DNA of 64,000 nucleotides. It comes from Paractinoplanes abujensis (lineage in GTDB: Bacteria; Actinomycetota; Actinomycetes; Mycobacteriales; Micromonosporaceae). The number at the start of each line of letters is the position of its first letter. Position 1 is the first letter of the stretch. Both the position numbers and the translations under genes were made by a program. A model generated the notes under the pieces. It saw nothing but the letters and a program-made list of their open reading frames with translations, was not told the DNA's origin and made no database searches. The stretch lies in NCBI RefSeq assembly GCF_014204895.1, contig NZ_JACHMF010000001.1:124001-188000 (forward strand). Reading direction: 5' to 3'. Positions 41,784 to 56,700 of the stretch are shown here, piece after piece.

Positions 41784-44700
41784 GCTGACGACAAGAAGCT
41801 GCTCGAGACCCTGAAGAAGCTTGCGGCCGACCACTACGAGGCTCGTGAACGGGTCCGCAAGCTGGAGTCCGGCGCGCGCGAGCCGATCGCCATCGTCGGC
41901 ATGGGCTGCCGCTACCCGGGTGACGTACGTGGCCCCGAACAGTTCTGGGAGCTGCTGACCGCGGGCCGCGACGTGATCTCGCCGTTCCCGGCCGACCGTG
42001 GCTGGGAGGCGTTCGAGGAGGAATTCGGCGGATCCAACCAGTCGTACGTCCGGGAGGGCGGTTTCGTCTACGACGCCACGGACTTCGACGCCGTGTTCTT
42101 CGGCATCAACCCGCGTGAGGCGCTGGCCATGGACCCCCAGCAGCGGCTGCTGCTGGAAACGGCGTGGGAGGCCATCGAGCGGGCCGGTCTGGCCCCGTCC
42201 TCCCTGCACGGCTCGGCGACGGGTGTCTTCATCGGCGCCAGCGGCTCGGGCTACGAGAGCGTCCTGCCGCCGGACGACAAGACCCTGGACGGCTACCGCC
42301 TGACCGGCACGGTCTCCTCGGTCATCTCCGGCCGGATCTCGTACGTGCTGGGTCTGACGGGTCCGGCGGTCACCGTCGACACGGCGTGTTCGTCCTCGCT
42401 CGTGGCTCTGCACCAGGCGGTGACCGCGCTGCGCGGCGGTGAGTGCACGATGGCGCTGGCCGGTGGGGTAGCCGTGATGACGTCGCCGGGCGCGTTCATG
42501 GAGTTCGCCGAGCAGGGCGGCATGGCGGCCAGCGGACGCTCGAAGGCGTTCGCGGACGGCGCCGACGGCATCGGCTGGGGCGAGGGCGCCGGCGTGCTCC
42601 TCCTGGAGCGGCTGTCCGACGCGCGCCGTAACGGCCATCAGGTGCTGGCCGTGGTCCGCGGCAGCGCGGTCAACCAGGACGGCGCCTCCAACGGCCTGTC
42701 CGCGCCCAACGGCCCGTCGCAACGCCGGGTGATCCGCGCCGCCCTGGCCAACGCACAGCTGACCACCGGTGAGATCGACGTGGTCGAGGCGCACGGCACC
42801 GGGACCGCGCTGGGCGACCCGATCGAAGCGGGCGCGCTGCTCGCCACGTACGGACAGGACCGCCCGGAGGGCCGGCCCCTGTGGCTGGGCTCGGTCAAGT
42901 CGAACATCGGACACCTGCAGTGCGCCGCCGGCGTGGCCGGGATCATCAAGATGGTGCTGGCACTGCGGCACGAGCACCTCCCGCGGACCCTGCACGCCGA
43001 GAGCCCCTCCGCGCACATCGACTGGACGGCCGGCCACGTCGAGCTGTTGCAGCAAGCGCGGGACTGGCCGGCCGGGGATCGGCCGCGCCGGGCTGGTGTG
43101 TCGGCGTTCGGGGTGAGCGGCACCAACGTGCACGTGATCCTCGAGGAGGCGCCGGCCGCGGCTGAGGTGCCGGTGGCGGTGGTCGAGCCGGTGGTGCCAG
43201 GTGTTCCGGCGTGGCTGGTGTCGGGTCACAGCGCGGCGGCCCTGGCGGATCAGGCGGGGCGGCTGCGGGAGCACATGATCGCTCGGCCGGACCTGAACGC
43301 CGCTGACGTGGCTTGGTCGCTGGCTACCACCCGGTCGGTGTTCGAGCACCGCGCGGTCGTGCTGGGCGGGGACCTGGTGGCCGGTCTGGCCTCGGTGGCG
43401 ACTGGGCAGCCCGCTCCGGGTGTGGTGAGTGGTCAGGTGGCTCCCGGCGGGATCGGCCGGACGGTGTTCGTGTTCCCGGGTCAGGGCAGTCAGTGGGTCG
43501 GGATGGGCCGGGAGCTGGCGGGGGCGTCGCCGGTGTTCGCGGCCCGCCTGGCGGAGTGTGCGGCGGCTTTGGCTCCGTACGTGGAGTGGGAGCTCGACGA
43601 CGTCCTGGCGGGTCGGCACGGGTTCGAGGCCGCTGACGTGGTGCAGCCGGCGTTGTGGGCGGTGATGGTGTCGCTGGCCGCGGTGTGGCGAGCCGCCGGT
43701 GTGCAGCCCGACGCTGTCGTTGGTCATTCGCAGGGTGAGATCGCGGCGGCTGCGGTGGCCGGGATTCTGTCGCTGGACGACGCGGCGCGTGTGGTCGCGC
43801 TGCGGAGCAAAGCTTTGGGTGCTTTGGCGGGCCGGGGCGGGATGCTGTCCATCGCCGAGCCGGTCGGCGCGGTGCAGGACCGGATCGCGGACTTCGGTGA
43901 CCGGCTGTCGATCGCCGCGATCAACGGCCCGTCCGCGACCGTGGTTTCCGGTGAGCCGTCAGCACTGCGCGAGCTGCAGGACGCCTGCGGTGATGTGGTG
44001 CGGACCCGGTTGATTCCGGTGGATTATGCGTCGCACGGCCCGCAGGTGGAGGAGTTGCGCGCGGAGATCCTGGCGGTGCTGGACGGGATCGCGCCGGGCG
44101 CGGCGGACATTCCGATGGTGTCGGCGTTGACGGGTGAGTGGTTGTCCGGTCCGGACATGGATGCCGGCTACTGGTACGCGTCGTTGCGGGAGCCGGTGGA
44201 GTTCGACCGGGCGGTCCGGGTGCTGGCCGGCTCCGGTCATGGGGTGTTCGTGGAGGCGTCTCCCCATCCGGTGCTGGTCCCGGTGATCGAGGATCAGATC
44301 ACGATCGGCACGCTGCGCCGCGACGACGGCGGTGCCCAGCGCCTGGTGACGTCGTTCGCCGAGGCGTTCGTGAGCGGCGTGCCCGTGCAGTGGGCCGCTG
44401 TGCTCGGCCGCGGAGAGACAGTTCCCCTGCCCACGTACGCCTTCCAACGTCGGCGGTTCTGGCCGGAAATACGACAGGTGACCGCGCGGGCCGCCTGGGC
44501 GGTGAACGACTGGCGCTACCGCATCACCTGGCAGCCGGCCGACATGCCCGCCGGTCCGCTTCACGGCACGTGGTTGCTGGTCGGGGACGACCCGTCCGCC
44601 CCGGCGATCGCCGAAGCGCTGACCCGTCGTGGCGCCGAGGTCGTCACCACCGGTGTTGACGGCCTGGATTCTGTCCTGGCCGGCGCCGTGGGTGTGGTGT

Positions 44701-47700
44701 CGCTGCTGGCGTTGGACGAGACCCCGGATGCCGAGTTCCCGTGGGTGCCGCGCGGCACCGCGGCCACCGTGGACCTGGTGAGAGCGGTGCAGCAGTCCGG
44801 TGTCGAGGTGCCGGTGTGGGTGCTGACGCGGGGCGCGGTGCAGACCGGTGCTGGTGAGGTGACGAGCAGTCCGGCGCAGACGGCGGTGTGGGGTCTGGGC
44901 CGGGCGGTGGGTCTGGAACGTCCGGGGTTGTGGGGTGGGCTGATCGATCTGCCGGTGGAGTTCGACGCCCGTGCTGGTGATGGTTTGGTGTCGGTGCTGG
45001 CGCAGAGGGTCGAGGATCAGGCTGCGTTGCGCCCTGATGGTGTGTTTGTTCGGCGGTTGGTGCATGCGCAGGCGCGGGGCCCGGTGAGGTCGTGGACGCC
45101 GCGGGGCACGGTCCTGCTGACCGGTGGCACCGGTTCGATCGGTGTCAGTGTCGGCGAATGGCTGGCCGGTCGGGGTGCGCAGCGGGTGGTCCTGACATCG
45201 CGGTCGGGTCCGTCCGCGCCGGGTGTCGCCACGTTGGCTGCCTCGGTCGCGACGGGCGGTTCCGGGGTCGAGGTGTTGAGCTGTGACCTGGGTTCACCCG
45301 AGCAGGTCGCCGGCATGGTGGGCTGGATCGAGAACACCGGCCCCGGCTTGTCGACGGTCCTGCATTCGGCGAACCTGCCGTACCTGGCGTGGGTGGAGAA
45401 CACCGAACGTGAAGGCTTGGCCGCCGCCTTGGGCGCGAAAGCCCTGGGAGCGGTGCATCTGGATCAGGCCACCAGCGGTCTCGATTTGGACGAGTTCGTG
45501 TTGTTCTCGTCGATCTCGGCCACCTGGGGCAGTAACGATCACGGCGCGTATGCGGCGGGGAACGCGTTCTTGGACGGGTTCGCTGAGCAGCGGCGGGCTC
45601 GGGGTTTGCCGGCGACGTCGATTGCGTGGGGTGTGTGGGACACCCGCGATTGGGCTGCGGTCGACGCGGCGATGGAGCAGGGCGCGGGGGCGGTGACGCC
45701 GAGCCGGCTGCGTCGGCAGGGTATGAACTTCCTGGAGACCACCAAGGCGCTGACGGCGTTGGGTGAGATCCTGGCCGAGGACGAGACGTTCATCGCGGTC
45801 GCCGATGTGGAGTGGGACCGCTTCGCCCCGGTGTTCCGGGCCGCCCGCCCGCGGCCCCTGCTCGACACGATTCCGGAAGCGGTCGAGGAGGCTGAGCGGG
45901 CCGCCGTCGCTGAGGCGGCCGGTCGCGGTGAGTACGCGTCGCTGTTGGCCGCCATGCCGGTCGCGGAGCGTCTGCGGACGGTGATCGACCTGGTCCGGTC
46001 GCACGCGACGGCGGTGCTGGGTCTGGAGTCGGCGGAGGAGATCCCGGCCGAGCGGGCGTTTCGTGATGTCGGCTTCGATTCGCTGACCGCGGTCGAGTTG
46101 CGGAACCGGCTCAACACCGCGGCCGGGGTCCGATTGCCCTCGACGGTGGTGTTCGACCATCCGAGCCCGAAAGCGCTGGCTGAGGAGATCATTACTCGGC
46201 TGCTGGGTTCGGATGCCCGGCAGGTGACCTCGGTGGTGGTGCAGGCACCGACCGAACCCATCGCGATTGTGGGTATGGCCTGTCGTTATCCGGGTGGTGT
46301 GCGCAGCCCGGAGGAGTTGTGGGACCTGCTGGCTGATGGTGGTGACGCGATTTCTGGTTTCCCCGTTGATCGCGGCTGGGACACCGAAGCGCTGTTCGAT
46401 CCGGACCCGGACGCTGAGGGTTCGACGTATGTCACCGAGGGCGGCTTCGTCACCGGGGTGGCCGAGTTCGATGCTGATTTCTTCGGGATCAGTCCGCGTG
46501 AGGCGTTGGCGATGGATCCGCAGCAGCGGCTCCTGCTGGAAACCTCGTGGGAGGCCATCGAACGGGCGGGCATCGACCCGGCCTCGCTGAAGGGCTCGAT
46601 GACCGGCGTCTTCGTCGGGGCCGCGACCTCCGGTTACATCGCGGTGGCCAGCGGCGACCCGGAAGCCGAGGCGCACCTGATCACCGGTAACGCGCTGAGC
46701 GTTCTGTCGGGCCGGATCTCGTACGTGCTGGGTCTGGTCGGCCCGGCGGTGTCGGTGGATACGGCGTGCTCGTCGTCGCTGGTGGCTCTTCACCAAGCGG
46801 TGACGGCGTTGCGTGGTGGTGAGTGCTCGATGGCGCTGGCCGGTGGCGTGATGGTGATGGCCGACCCGATGGAGTTTGTGGGGTTCTCCCGGATGCGGGT
46901 GCTGGCTTCCGACGGCCGGTGCAAGGCGTTCGCGGAGGGTTCGGACGGCATGGGCATCGCTGAGGGGGCCGGCATGGTGATGCTGGAGCGGCTCTCCGAC
47001 GCCCGCCGCAATGGGCATCCGGTGCTGGGGGTGATCCGGGGCAGCGCGGTCAACCAGGACGGTGCGTCGAATGGCCTGTCGGCGCCGAACGGTCCGTCGC
47101 AGCAGCGGGTGATCCGCGCCGCCCTCGCCAACGCCCGCCTCTCCGCGGCCGATGTCGACGTGGTCGAGGCGCACGGGACCGGGACCGAGCTGGGTGACCC
47201 GATCGAGGCCGGCGCGCTGCTGGCCACCTATGGCGAGGACCGGCCTGCGGGCGAGCCGTTGTGGGTCGGGTCGATCAAGTCGAACATCGGGCACGCGCAG
47301 CAGGCCGCGGGTATCGCCGGTGTGATCAAAATGGTCCTCGCTCTAGGTCATGGCAAGCTGCCGCAGACCCTGTACGCCGAGACGCCGTCGTCACACGTCG
47401 ACTGGTCTGCGGGCACCGTTCGGCTGTTGCAGCAGGCCCGCGACTGGTCGGCCGGTGAACGGACGCGCCGAGCTGGGGTCTCGGCGTTCGGCATCAGCGG
47501 CACGAATGCCCACGTGATCATCGAGGAGGCGCCGGTCGCGGAACCGATGCCGGCGGACGAGCCCGAAGGCTTGCCGGTGCTGGCGCCGAGCCTGCCCGTG
47601 TGGTTGGTGTCCGGGCGTAGCGCGGCGGCGTTGGCGGGTCAGGCGGGTCGGCTGCGCGAGCACCTGCTCGGCCGGCCCGACCTCAATCCCGCTGATGTGG

Positions 47701-50700
47701 CCTGGTCGTTGGCCACCACCCGGACGGTGTTCGACCACCGGGCGGTCGTGCTGGGCGAGGATTCACTGCCAGGGCTGGCCTCGCTGGCGACCGACCGGCC
47801 CGCACCCGATGTGGTCACCGGCCTGGTCGCTCCCGGCGGGATCGGCCGGACGGTGTTCGTGTTCCCCGGTCAGGGCAGTCAGTGGGTCGGGATGGGCCGG
47901 GAGCTGGCGGAGTCGTCGCCGGTGTTCGCGGTCCGGCTCGCGGAGTGCGGTCGTGCTTTGGCCCCGTACGTGGATTGGGACCTCGACGACGTCCTGGCGG
48001 GTCGGCACGGGTTCGAGGCCGCGAGTGTCGTGCAGCCCGCGTTGTGGGCGGTGATGGTGTCGCTGGCCGCGGTGTGGCAGGCGGCCGGTGTGCGACCGGA
48101 CGCGGTGGTGGGTCATTCGCAGGGTGAGATCGCGGCGGCTGCGGTGGCCGGGATCTTGTCGCTGGAGGATGCGGCGAAGGTTGTCGCGTTGCGCAGTAAG
48201 GCTTTGGGTGCTTTGGCGGGCCGGGGCGGGATGTTGTCGGTCGCGGAGTCGGTTGAGGCGGTGCGTTCTCGTCTTTCCGGTTTTGGTGATCGGTTGGCGG
48301 TGGCTGCGGTCAACGGCCCGTCCGCCACGGTGGTTTCCGGTGAGCCGTCAGCACTGCGGGAGCTGCAGGACGCCTGTGGTGACGTGGTGCGCACCCGGCT
48401 CATCCCGGTGGATTACGCGTCGCACGGCCCGCAGGTCGAGGAGCTGCGCGCGGAGATCCTGGGCGTGCTGGCGGGTGTCGCTCCCCGCCCCGCGGACATT
48501 CCGATGGTGTCGGCGTTGACCGGAGAGTGGTTGTCCGGTCCCGAGATGGATGCCGGCTACTGGTACGCGTCGTTGCGGGAGCCGGTGGAGTTCGACCGGG
48601 CGGTCCGGGTGCTGGCCGAGTCCGGGCACGGTGTGTTCGTGGAGGTGTCTCCGCATCCGGTGCTGATCCCGGTGATCGAGGACCACATCACGATCGGCAC
48701 GCTGCGCCGTGATGACGGTGGTGGGCTGCGGCTGTTGACGTCCTTCGCCGAGGCGCACGTAGCCGGGGTGACCCTGGACTGGCCGGCCGTCCTGCACGGC
48801 GGGCGCGCCGTCGACCTTCCCACGTACGCGTTCCAGCGGCGCTCCTACTGGCCGGAGGGGCAACCCGTGGGCGTCCGGGAGGTCTCGGCCGGTGATGCCG
48901 AGTTCTGGGCCGCGGTCGAGGGCGGCGACCCGGACGAGCTGGCCGCCACGCTGAACATCGACGGCGGTGGCCTGAGCGACCTGCTGCCCGCGCTGGCCGA
49001 CTACCGGCGGCGCAGTCAGGCCGACGCGGCGGTGGCCGACTGGCGTTATCGGGTGTCGTGGGCCCCGGTCGCGGACTCCAGGGCGGTGTTGTCGGGCCGG
49101 TGGCTGGTGGTGGGCGTCGACGTCGAGGGGGTCGGTTCGGTGCTGGCCGGGCGGGGCGCCGAGGTGGTTGGTGTGTCCGGGGTGGAGCAGCTTGCCGGTA
49201 TTGATGGTTCCGGTGTGGCCGGGGTGGTGTCGACGGCGGCGTTGGACAGTGGTTCGGGTTTGGTGGCGACTCTGGGCGTGTTGCGGGCGGGGTTGTCGGC
49301 GCCGGTGTGGGTGCTGACCCGGGGTGCGGTCGGTACTGGTGCCGGTGATCCGGTGCTCAGTGCGGTGCAGGCGCAGGTGTGGGGTCTCGGCGTGGTGGCT
49401 GGTCTGGAGCTGGCCGATCGGTGGGGTGGTTTGATCGATCTGCCTGCGGTGCTGGACGGCAAGGCGGGGGACCGGTTGGTGTCGGTGCTGGCCGGTAATG
49501 GTGAGGATCAGGTCGCGATCCGCCCGGCCGGAATCATGGGCCGGCGGCTGGAGCGTGTACCCCGGCCGTCGAGCAAGGGGTCATGGACACCCGCCGGCTC
49601 GGTGCTGGTGACCGGGGGCACGGGCGGGGTGGGTGCGATCACCGCTGGTTGGGTGGCTGAGCGTGGCGCCGGGCGGGTGGTGTTGACGAGCCGGTCCGGT
49701 CCGGCCGCCGGTGGGGTGGCTGAGCTGGTGGCGTCGATCGCCGGGGCGGGCACCGGGGTGGATGTGGTGGCCGCCGATATCGCCGACCGGGGCGCGGTCT
49801 CGGGTCTGCTGGAGTGGGTCGGTCCGGAGTTGTCGTCGGTCTTCCATGCGGCCGGCGTGGGTTTGCAGCGGCCGGTGGAGCAGGTGACCGCGGAGGACTT
49901 GGCGTATGTGCTGGCGGGTAAGGCCGGTGGTGCGGCGCTGCTCGATGAGCTCACGGCTGATCGTCAGCTGGACGCGTTCGTTCTCTATTCCTCGGGTGCT
50001 GGTACTTGGGGTAGTGGGGGGTTGAGTGCGTACGGGGCGGCGAACGCCTATCTGGACGCGTTGTGTGAGAGCCGCCGGGCTCGGGGTTTGGTCGCGACCT
50101 CGGTGGTGTGGGGGTTGTGGGCCGGTGTGGGTATGGCGGCCGGTGAGGGTGGTGATCGGCTGCTGGACTTCGGGATGGAAGGCATCGACGCGGAGCGGGG
50201 TATGCGCGCTCTCGGTCAGATCTTGGATGCCGGTGAGGGGACGGTCGCGGTGGCCGGGTTCGACTGGCCGTCGTTTGTGCCGACGTACACGTTGCGGCGG
50301 CCGAGTTCGTTGTTGTCGGGTCTGCCCGAGGTCCGCGCGATCCTCGAGGCCGAGCAGCGGCCGGCGGAGGAGCCCGCCGGGTCCGAGCTGGTCAGCCGGC
50401 TGCGGGGTATGTCGCCGGGCGAGCAGCGGCAGGTGCTCACGGACAGCGTCCGCGCTCATGCGGCGGCGGTGCTGGGCCATGAGTCGGCTGAGGCGGTGTT
50501 GCCGCAGCGGGCGTTCAAGGATCTGGGCTTCGACTCGGTCGGGGCGGTAGAGCTGCGCAACCGCCTGTCGGCCGCGGTGGGGGTGCGGCTGCCGTCAACG
50601 CTGGTGTTCGACTACCCGAACGCGGCCGCTTTGGCCGAGTTCATCCGGGGCGAGCTGGTCGGTACCGGTGCCGCCGACAGCGCGGTGCAGGTGGTGGCGG

Positions 50701-53700
50701 CGGCCGGTGGTGAGCCGATCGCAATCGTGGGTATGGGCTGCCGTTATCCGGGTGACGTGCGGGGCCCGGAGCAGTTCTGGGAGCTGCTGACCAGCGGCAC
50801 GGACGCCATCTCCGGGTTCCCGGCGGACCGGGGCTGGGAGGCGTTCGAGGCGGAGTTCGGGTCCGGCCGCGCTTACGTCCGTGAGGGCGGCTTCATTTAC
50901 GACGTCGCTGACTTCGACCCCAGTTTCTTCGGGATCAACCCGCGTGAGGCGCTGGCCATGGATCCGCAGCAGCGGTTGTTGCTGGAAACCGCGTGGGAGG
51001 CCATCGAGCGGGCCGGTCTGGCCCCGTCGTCGCTGCACGGTTCGGCGACGGGTGTGTTCATCGGTGCGAGTCACTCCGGCTACGACAGCAACTTGCCGGT
51101 CGACGACGCGAGTCTGGACGGTTATCGGCTGACGGGTTCGGTGTCGTCGGTGGCGTCCGGCCGGATCTCGTACGTGCTGGGGTTGACCGGTCCGGCCTTG
51201 ACGGTTGATACGGCGTGTTCGTCGTCGTTGGTTGCCCTGCACCAGGCCGTGTCGGCACTGCGCGGCGGTGAGTGCACGATGGCCCTCGCGGGTGGTGTGG
51301 CGGTGATGACGTCGCCGGGCGCGTTCATGGAGTTCGCCGAGCAGGGTGGTATGGGCTCGAGCGGGCGTTGTAAGGCGTTCTCGGACTCGGCGGACGGGAT
51401 CGGCTGGGGTGAGGGCGCCGGGATGGTGTTGCTGGAGCGGCTGTCGGACGCTCAGCGCAACGGGCACCAGGTTTTGGCGGTGATCCGGGGTAGTGCGGTC
51501 AACCAGGACGGCGCCTCCAACGGCCTGTCCGCGCCGAACGGTCCGTCGCAGCGGCGGGTGATCCGCGCCGCGCTGGCCAACGCGCAGCTGACCGCCAACG
51601 ACATCGACGCGGTCGAGGCGCACGGCACGGGCACCTCGCTGGGTGATCCGATCGAGGCGCAGGCACTGCTGGCCACGTACGGGCAGGGCCGGCCGGACGA
51701 CCACCCGTTGTGGCTGGGTTCGGTGAAGTCGAACATCGGTCATTTGCAGACCGCCGCGGGTGTGGCCGGTGTGATCAAGATGGTGTTGGCGTTGCAGCAC
51801 GGCCATTTGCCGCGGACGTTGCACGCGGACACTCCGTCGTCGCACGTGGACTGGTCGGCGGGCAACGTACAGCTACTGCAACGTTCGCAGGAATGGCCGG
51901 CCGGGGATCGGCCGCGCCGGGCTGGTGTGTCGGCGTTCGGGGTGAGCGGCACCAACGTGCACGTCATTCTGGAAGAGGCGCCGGCCGCGGCTGAGGTGCC
52001 GGTGGCGGTGGTCGAGCCGGTCGTGCCCGGTGTTCCGGCGTGGCTGGTCTCGGGTCACAACGCGGCCGCCCTGGCCGGTCAAGCGGGCCGGCTGCGCGAG
52101 CACATCATCGCCCGGCCGGACCTTGATCCCGCTGACGTGGCCTGGTCGCTGGCTACCACCCGGTCGGTGTTCGAGCACCGCGCGGTCGTGCTGGGCGGAG
52201 ATCTGCCGGCCGGTCTGGCTTCCTTGGCGACGGGCCAGCCCGCTCCGGGTGTGGTCACGGGTCAGGTGGCTCCCGGCGGGATCGGCCGGACAGTGTTCGT
52301 GTTCCCCGGTCAGGGCAGTCAGTGGGTCGGTATGGGCCGGGAGCTGGCGGAGTCGTCGCCGGTGTTCGCGGCCCGATTGGCGGAGTGCGGTCGTGCTTTG
52401 GCCCCGTACGTGGAATGGGAACTCGACGAGGTCCTGGCGGGTCAGCACGGGTTCGAGGCCGCGAGTGTCGTGCAGCCCGCGTTGTGGGCCGTGATGGTGT
52501 CATTGGCCGCGGTCTGGCAGGCGGCCGGTGTGCAGCCGGATGCTGTTGTCGGTCACTCGCAGGGTGAAATCGCGGCCGCTACCGTGGCGGGCATTCTGTC
52601 GCTGGACGATGCCGCAAGGGTGGTGGTCCTCCGCAGCCGTTCGCTGTCCGCGCTCGCGGGCCGGGGCGGGATGTTGTCGGTCGCGGAGCCGGTTGAGGCG
52701 GTGCGTTCTCGTCTTTCCGGTTTTGGTGATCGGTTGGCGGTGGCGGCGGTTAACGGCCCGTCGTCGACGGTGGTCTCGGGCGAAACCGAGGCGCTGCGGG
52801 AGCTGCAGGACGCCTGCGGTGATGCGGTGCGGACGCGGTTGATTCCGGTGGACTATGCGTCGCACGGTCCGCAGGTGGAAGAACTGCGCGCGGAGATCCT
52901 GGGCGTGCTGGCGGGTGTCGCTCCCCGCCCCGCTGACATTCCGATGGTGTCGGCGTTGACCGGAGAGTGGTTGTCCGGTCCGGAGATGGACGCCGGCTAC
53001 TGGTACGCGTCGTTGCGCGAGCCGGTGGAGTTCGACCGTGCCGTGCGGGTGCTGGCCGAGTCCGGGCACGGCGTGTTCGTGGAGGCGTCCCCGCATCCGG
53101 TGCTGATCCCGGTGATCGAGGACCAGATCACGATCGGCACGCTGCGCCGTGACGACGGCGGTGCCCAGCGTCTGCTGACCTCGTTCGCTGAGGCGTTCGT
53201 GGCCGGTGTGAGCGTCGACTGGTCGCTGATTCTGGGTGGCGGGGAAACGGTCGCGTTGCCGACGTACGCGTTCCAGCGACGCCGGTTCTGGCCCGAGCTG
53301 CCGGAGGTTGCGAGCACGTCGCTGGACGACTGGCGGTACCGCATCACCTGGCAGCCGGCCGACATGCCCGCCGGTCCGCTTAACGGCACGTGGCTGCTGG
53401 TCGGGGACGACCCGTCCGCCCCGGCGATCGCCGAAGCGCTGACCCGTCGTGGCGCCGAGGTCGTCACCACCGGTGTCGACGGCCTGGATTCTGTCCTGGC
53501 CGGCGCGGCGGGTGTGGTGTCGCTGCTGGCGCTGGACGAGACTCCGGATGCCGAGTTCCCGTGGGTGCAGTCCGGTTTGGCGAGCACGGTGGATCTGGTT
53601 CGTACGGTCCAGCAGTCGGGGCTCGAGGTGCCCGTCTGGTTGCTGACCCGCGGCGCGGTGCAGGCCGGTGCTGGTGAGGTCACGACCGGTCCGGTACAGA

Positions 53701-56700
53701 CCGGTACTGGTGAGGTGACGTCCAGTCCGGTGGAGACCGGTGCTGGTGAGGTGACGACCAGTCCGGCGCAGACGGCGGTGTGGGGTCTGGGCCGGGCGGT
53801 GGGTCTGGAACGTCCGGGGTTGTGGGGTGGGCTGATCGATCTGCCGGTGGAGTTCGACGCCCGTGCTGGTGATGGTTTGGTGTCGGTGCTGGCGCAGAGG
53901 GTCGAGGATCAGGCTGCGTTGCGCCCTGATGGTGTGTTTGTTCGCCGTCTGGTGCATGCGCAGGCGCGGGGCCCGGTGAGGTCGTGGACGCCGCGGGGCA
54001 CGGTCCTGCTGACCGGTGGCACCGGTTCGATCGGTGTCAGTGTCGGCGAATGGCTGGCCGGTCGGGGTGCGCAGCGGGTGGTCCTGACGTCGCGGTCGGG
54101 TCCGTCCGCGCCGGGTGTCGCCACGTTGGCCGCCTCGGTCGCGACGGGCGGTTCCGGGGTCGAGGTGTTGAGCTGCGACCTCGGCTCCCCGGAACAAGTC
54201 GCGGGCATGGTCGACTGGATCGAGGACTCGGGTCCGGGCTTGTCGACGGTCCTGCATTCGGCGAATCTGCCGTATCTGGCGTGGGTGGAGAACACCGAAC
54301 GTGAGGGCTTGGCCGCCGCGCTGGGCGCGAAAGCGTTGGGTGCGGTGCATCTGGATCAGGCCACCAGCGGTCTCGACTTGGACGAGTTCGTGTTGTTCTC
54401 GTCGATCTCGGCCACGTGGGGCAGTAATGATCACGGCGCGTATGCGGCGGGGAACGCGTTTTTGGACGGGTTCGCTGAACAGCGGCGCGGCCGGGGCCTG
54501 CCCACAACGTCCATCGCCTGGGGCGTGTGGAATACCCGTGACTGGGACGCCGTGGATGCGGCGATGGAGCAGGGTGCGGGTGCTGTCACGCCGAGCCGGT
54601 TGCGCAAGCAGGGCATGAATTTCCTGCGGACCGACCGTGCTCTGGCGGCGTTGGGTGAGATTCTGGCCGAGGACGAGACGTTCATCGCGGTCGCTGATGT
54701 GGAGTGGGATCGGTTCGCGCCGGTGTTCCGGGCCGCCCGGCCGCGGCCGCTGCTGGACACGATTCCCGAGGCGCGGGAGGAAGCCGAGCCGGCCCCGGCG
54801 ACTGCGACGACCGAACGCGGCGGGTATGCGTCAGAGCTGGCGGCCATGCCGGTTGCGGAGCGTCTGCGGACGGTGATCGACCTGGTCCGGTCGCACGCGA
54901 CGGCGGTGCTGGGTTTCGAGTCGGCGGAGGAGATCCCGGCCGAGCGGGCGTTTCGTGATGTCGGCTTCGATTCGTTGACCGCGGTCGAGTTGCGGAACCG
55001 GCTCAACACCGCGGCGGGGGTGCGGTTGCCCTCGACGGTGGTGTTCGACCATCCGAGCCCGAAAGCGCTGGCTGAGGAGATCATTACCCGGCTGCTGGGT
55101 TCGGATGCCCGGCAGGTGACTTCGGTGGTGGTGCAGGCACCGACCGAACCCATCGCGATCGTGGGTATGGCCTGCCGCTACCCCGGCGGCGTGCGCAGCC
55201 CGGAAGAGCTGTGGGACCTGCTGGCCAACGGGGGCGACGCGATCTCCGGGTTCCCCACCGACCGGGGCTGGGACGTGGAGGGACTGTTCGACCCGGACCC
55301 CGACGCCGAAGGCTCCACCTATGTCACCGAGGGCGGCTTCATCACCGGGGTGGCCGAGTTCGACGCCGACTTCTTCGGGATCAGCCCGCGTGAGGCGTTG
55401 GCCATGGACCCGCAGCAGCGGCTCCTGCTGGAAACCTCGTGGGAGGCCATCGAACGTGCCGGTATCGACCCGGTCGAACTGAAGGGCGCCGGGATCGGCG
55501 TCTTCGTCGGCGCGGCCACTTCCGGCTACCTCGACGCGGCCAGCACGGACGCGGACGCTCAGGCACACCTGATCACCGGCAATGCGCTGAGTGTTCTGTC
55601 GGGCCGGATCTCCTACACCTTGGGGCTGGTCGGCCCGGCGGTGTCGGTGGACACCGCCTGTTCCTCGTCGCTGGTGGCTCTTCACCAAGCGGTGACGGCG
55701 CTGCGTGGTGGTGAGTGCTCGATGGCCCTGGCCGGCGGCGTGATGGTGATGGCCGACCCGATGGAGTTCGTCGGGTTCTCCCGCATGCGGGTGCTGGCTT
55801 CCGACGGCCGGTGCAAGGCGTTCGCCGAGGGTTCGGACGGCATGGGCATCGCTGAGGGGGCCGGCATGGTCATGCTGGAACGCCTCTCCGACGCCCGCCG
55901 CAACGGCCACGAGGTGCTGGCAGTCATCCGGGGCAGCGCGGTGAACCAGGACGGTGCGTCGAATGGCCTGTCGGCGCCGAACGGTCCGTCGCAGCAGCGG
56001 GTGATCCGCGCCGCCCTCGCCAACGCCCGCCTCTCCGCGGCCGATGTCGACGTGGTCGAGGCGCACGGGACCGGGACCGAGCTGGGTGACCCGATCGAGG
56101 CCGGCGCGCTGCTGGCCACCTATGGCGAGGACCGGCCTGCGGGCGAGCCGTTGTGGGTCGGGTCGATCAAGTCGAACATCGGGCACGCGCAGCAGGCCGC
56201 GGGTATCGCCGGTGTGATCAAAATGGTCCTCGCTCTAGGTCATGGCAAGCTGCCGCAGACCCTGTACGCCGAGACGCCGTCGTCACACGTCGACTGGAGT
56301 GCGGGCACCGTTCGGCTGTTGCAGCAGGCCCGCGACTGGTCGGCCGGCGACCGGACGCGCCGGGCTGGCGTCTCGGCCTTCGGCATCAGCGGCACCAACG
56401 CCCACATCGTCCTCGAAGAGGCGCCCGCGGCAGACCAGGCGCCACCGGCCCCGGCCCCTGTCAGCCTTCCGGTGCTGGCCTCCGACAGGCCGGCCTGGTT
56501 GTTGTCGGGCCGCACCGCGGCCGCGTTGGCGGGTCAGGCGGGTCGGCTGCGCGAGCACCTGCTCGCCCGGCCCGACCTCAACCCCGCTGATGTGGCCTGG
56601 TCGTTGGCCACCACTCGGTCGGTGTTCGACCATCGGGCGGTCGTGCTGGGTGCGGATCCGGTGCTGGGTCTGCTGTCGGTGGCTACGGGCCGGCCGGCGG

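Noticed and set aside
53658..53765. CRISPR-like array from the three short repeats
   Set aside because: Units are contiguous without spacers and keep the coding frame.
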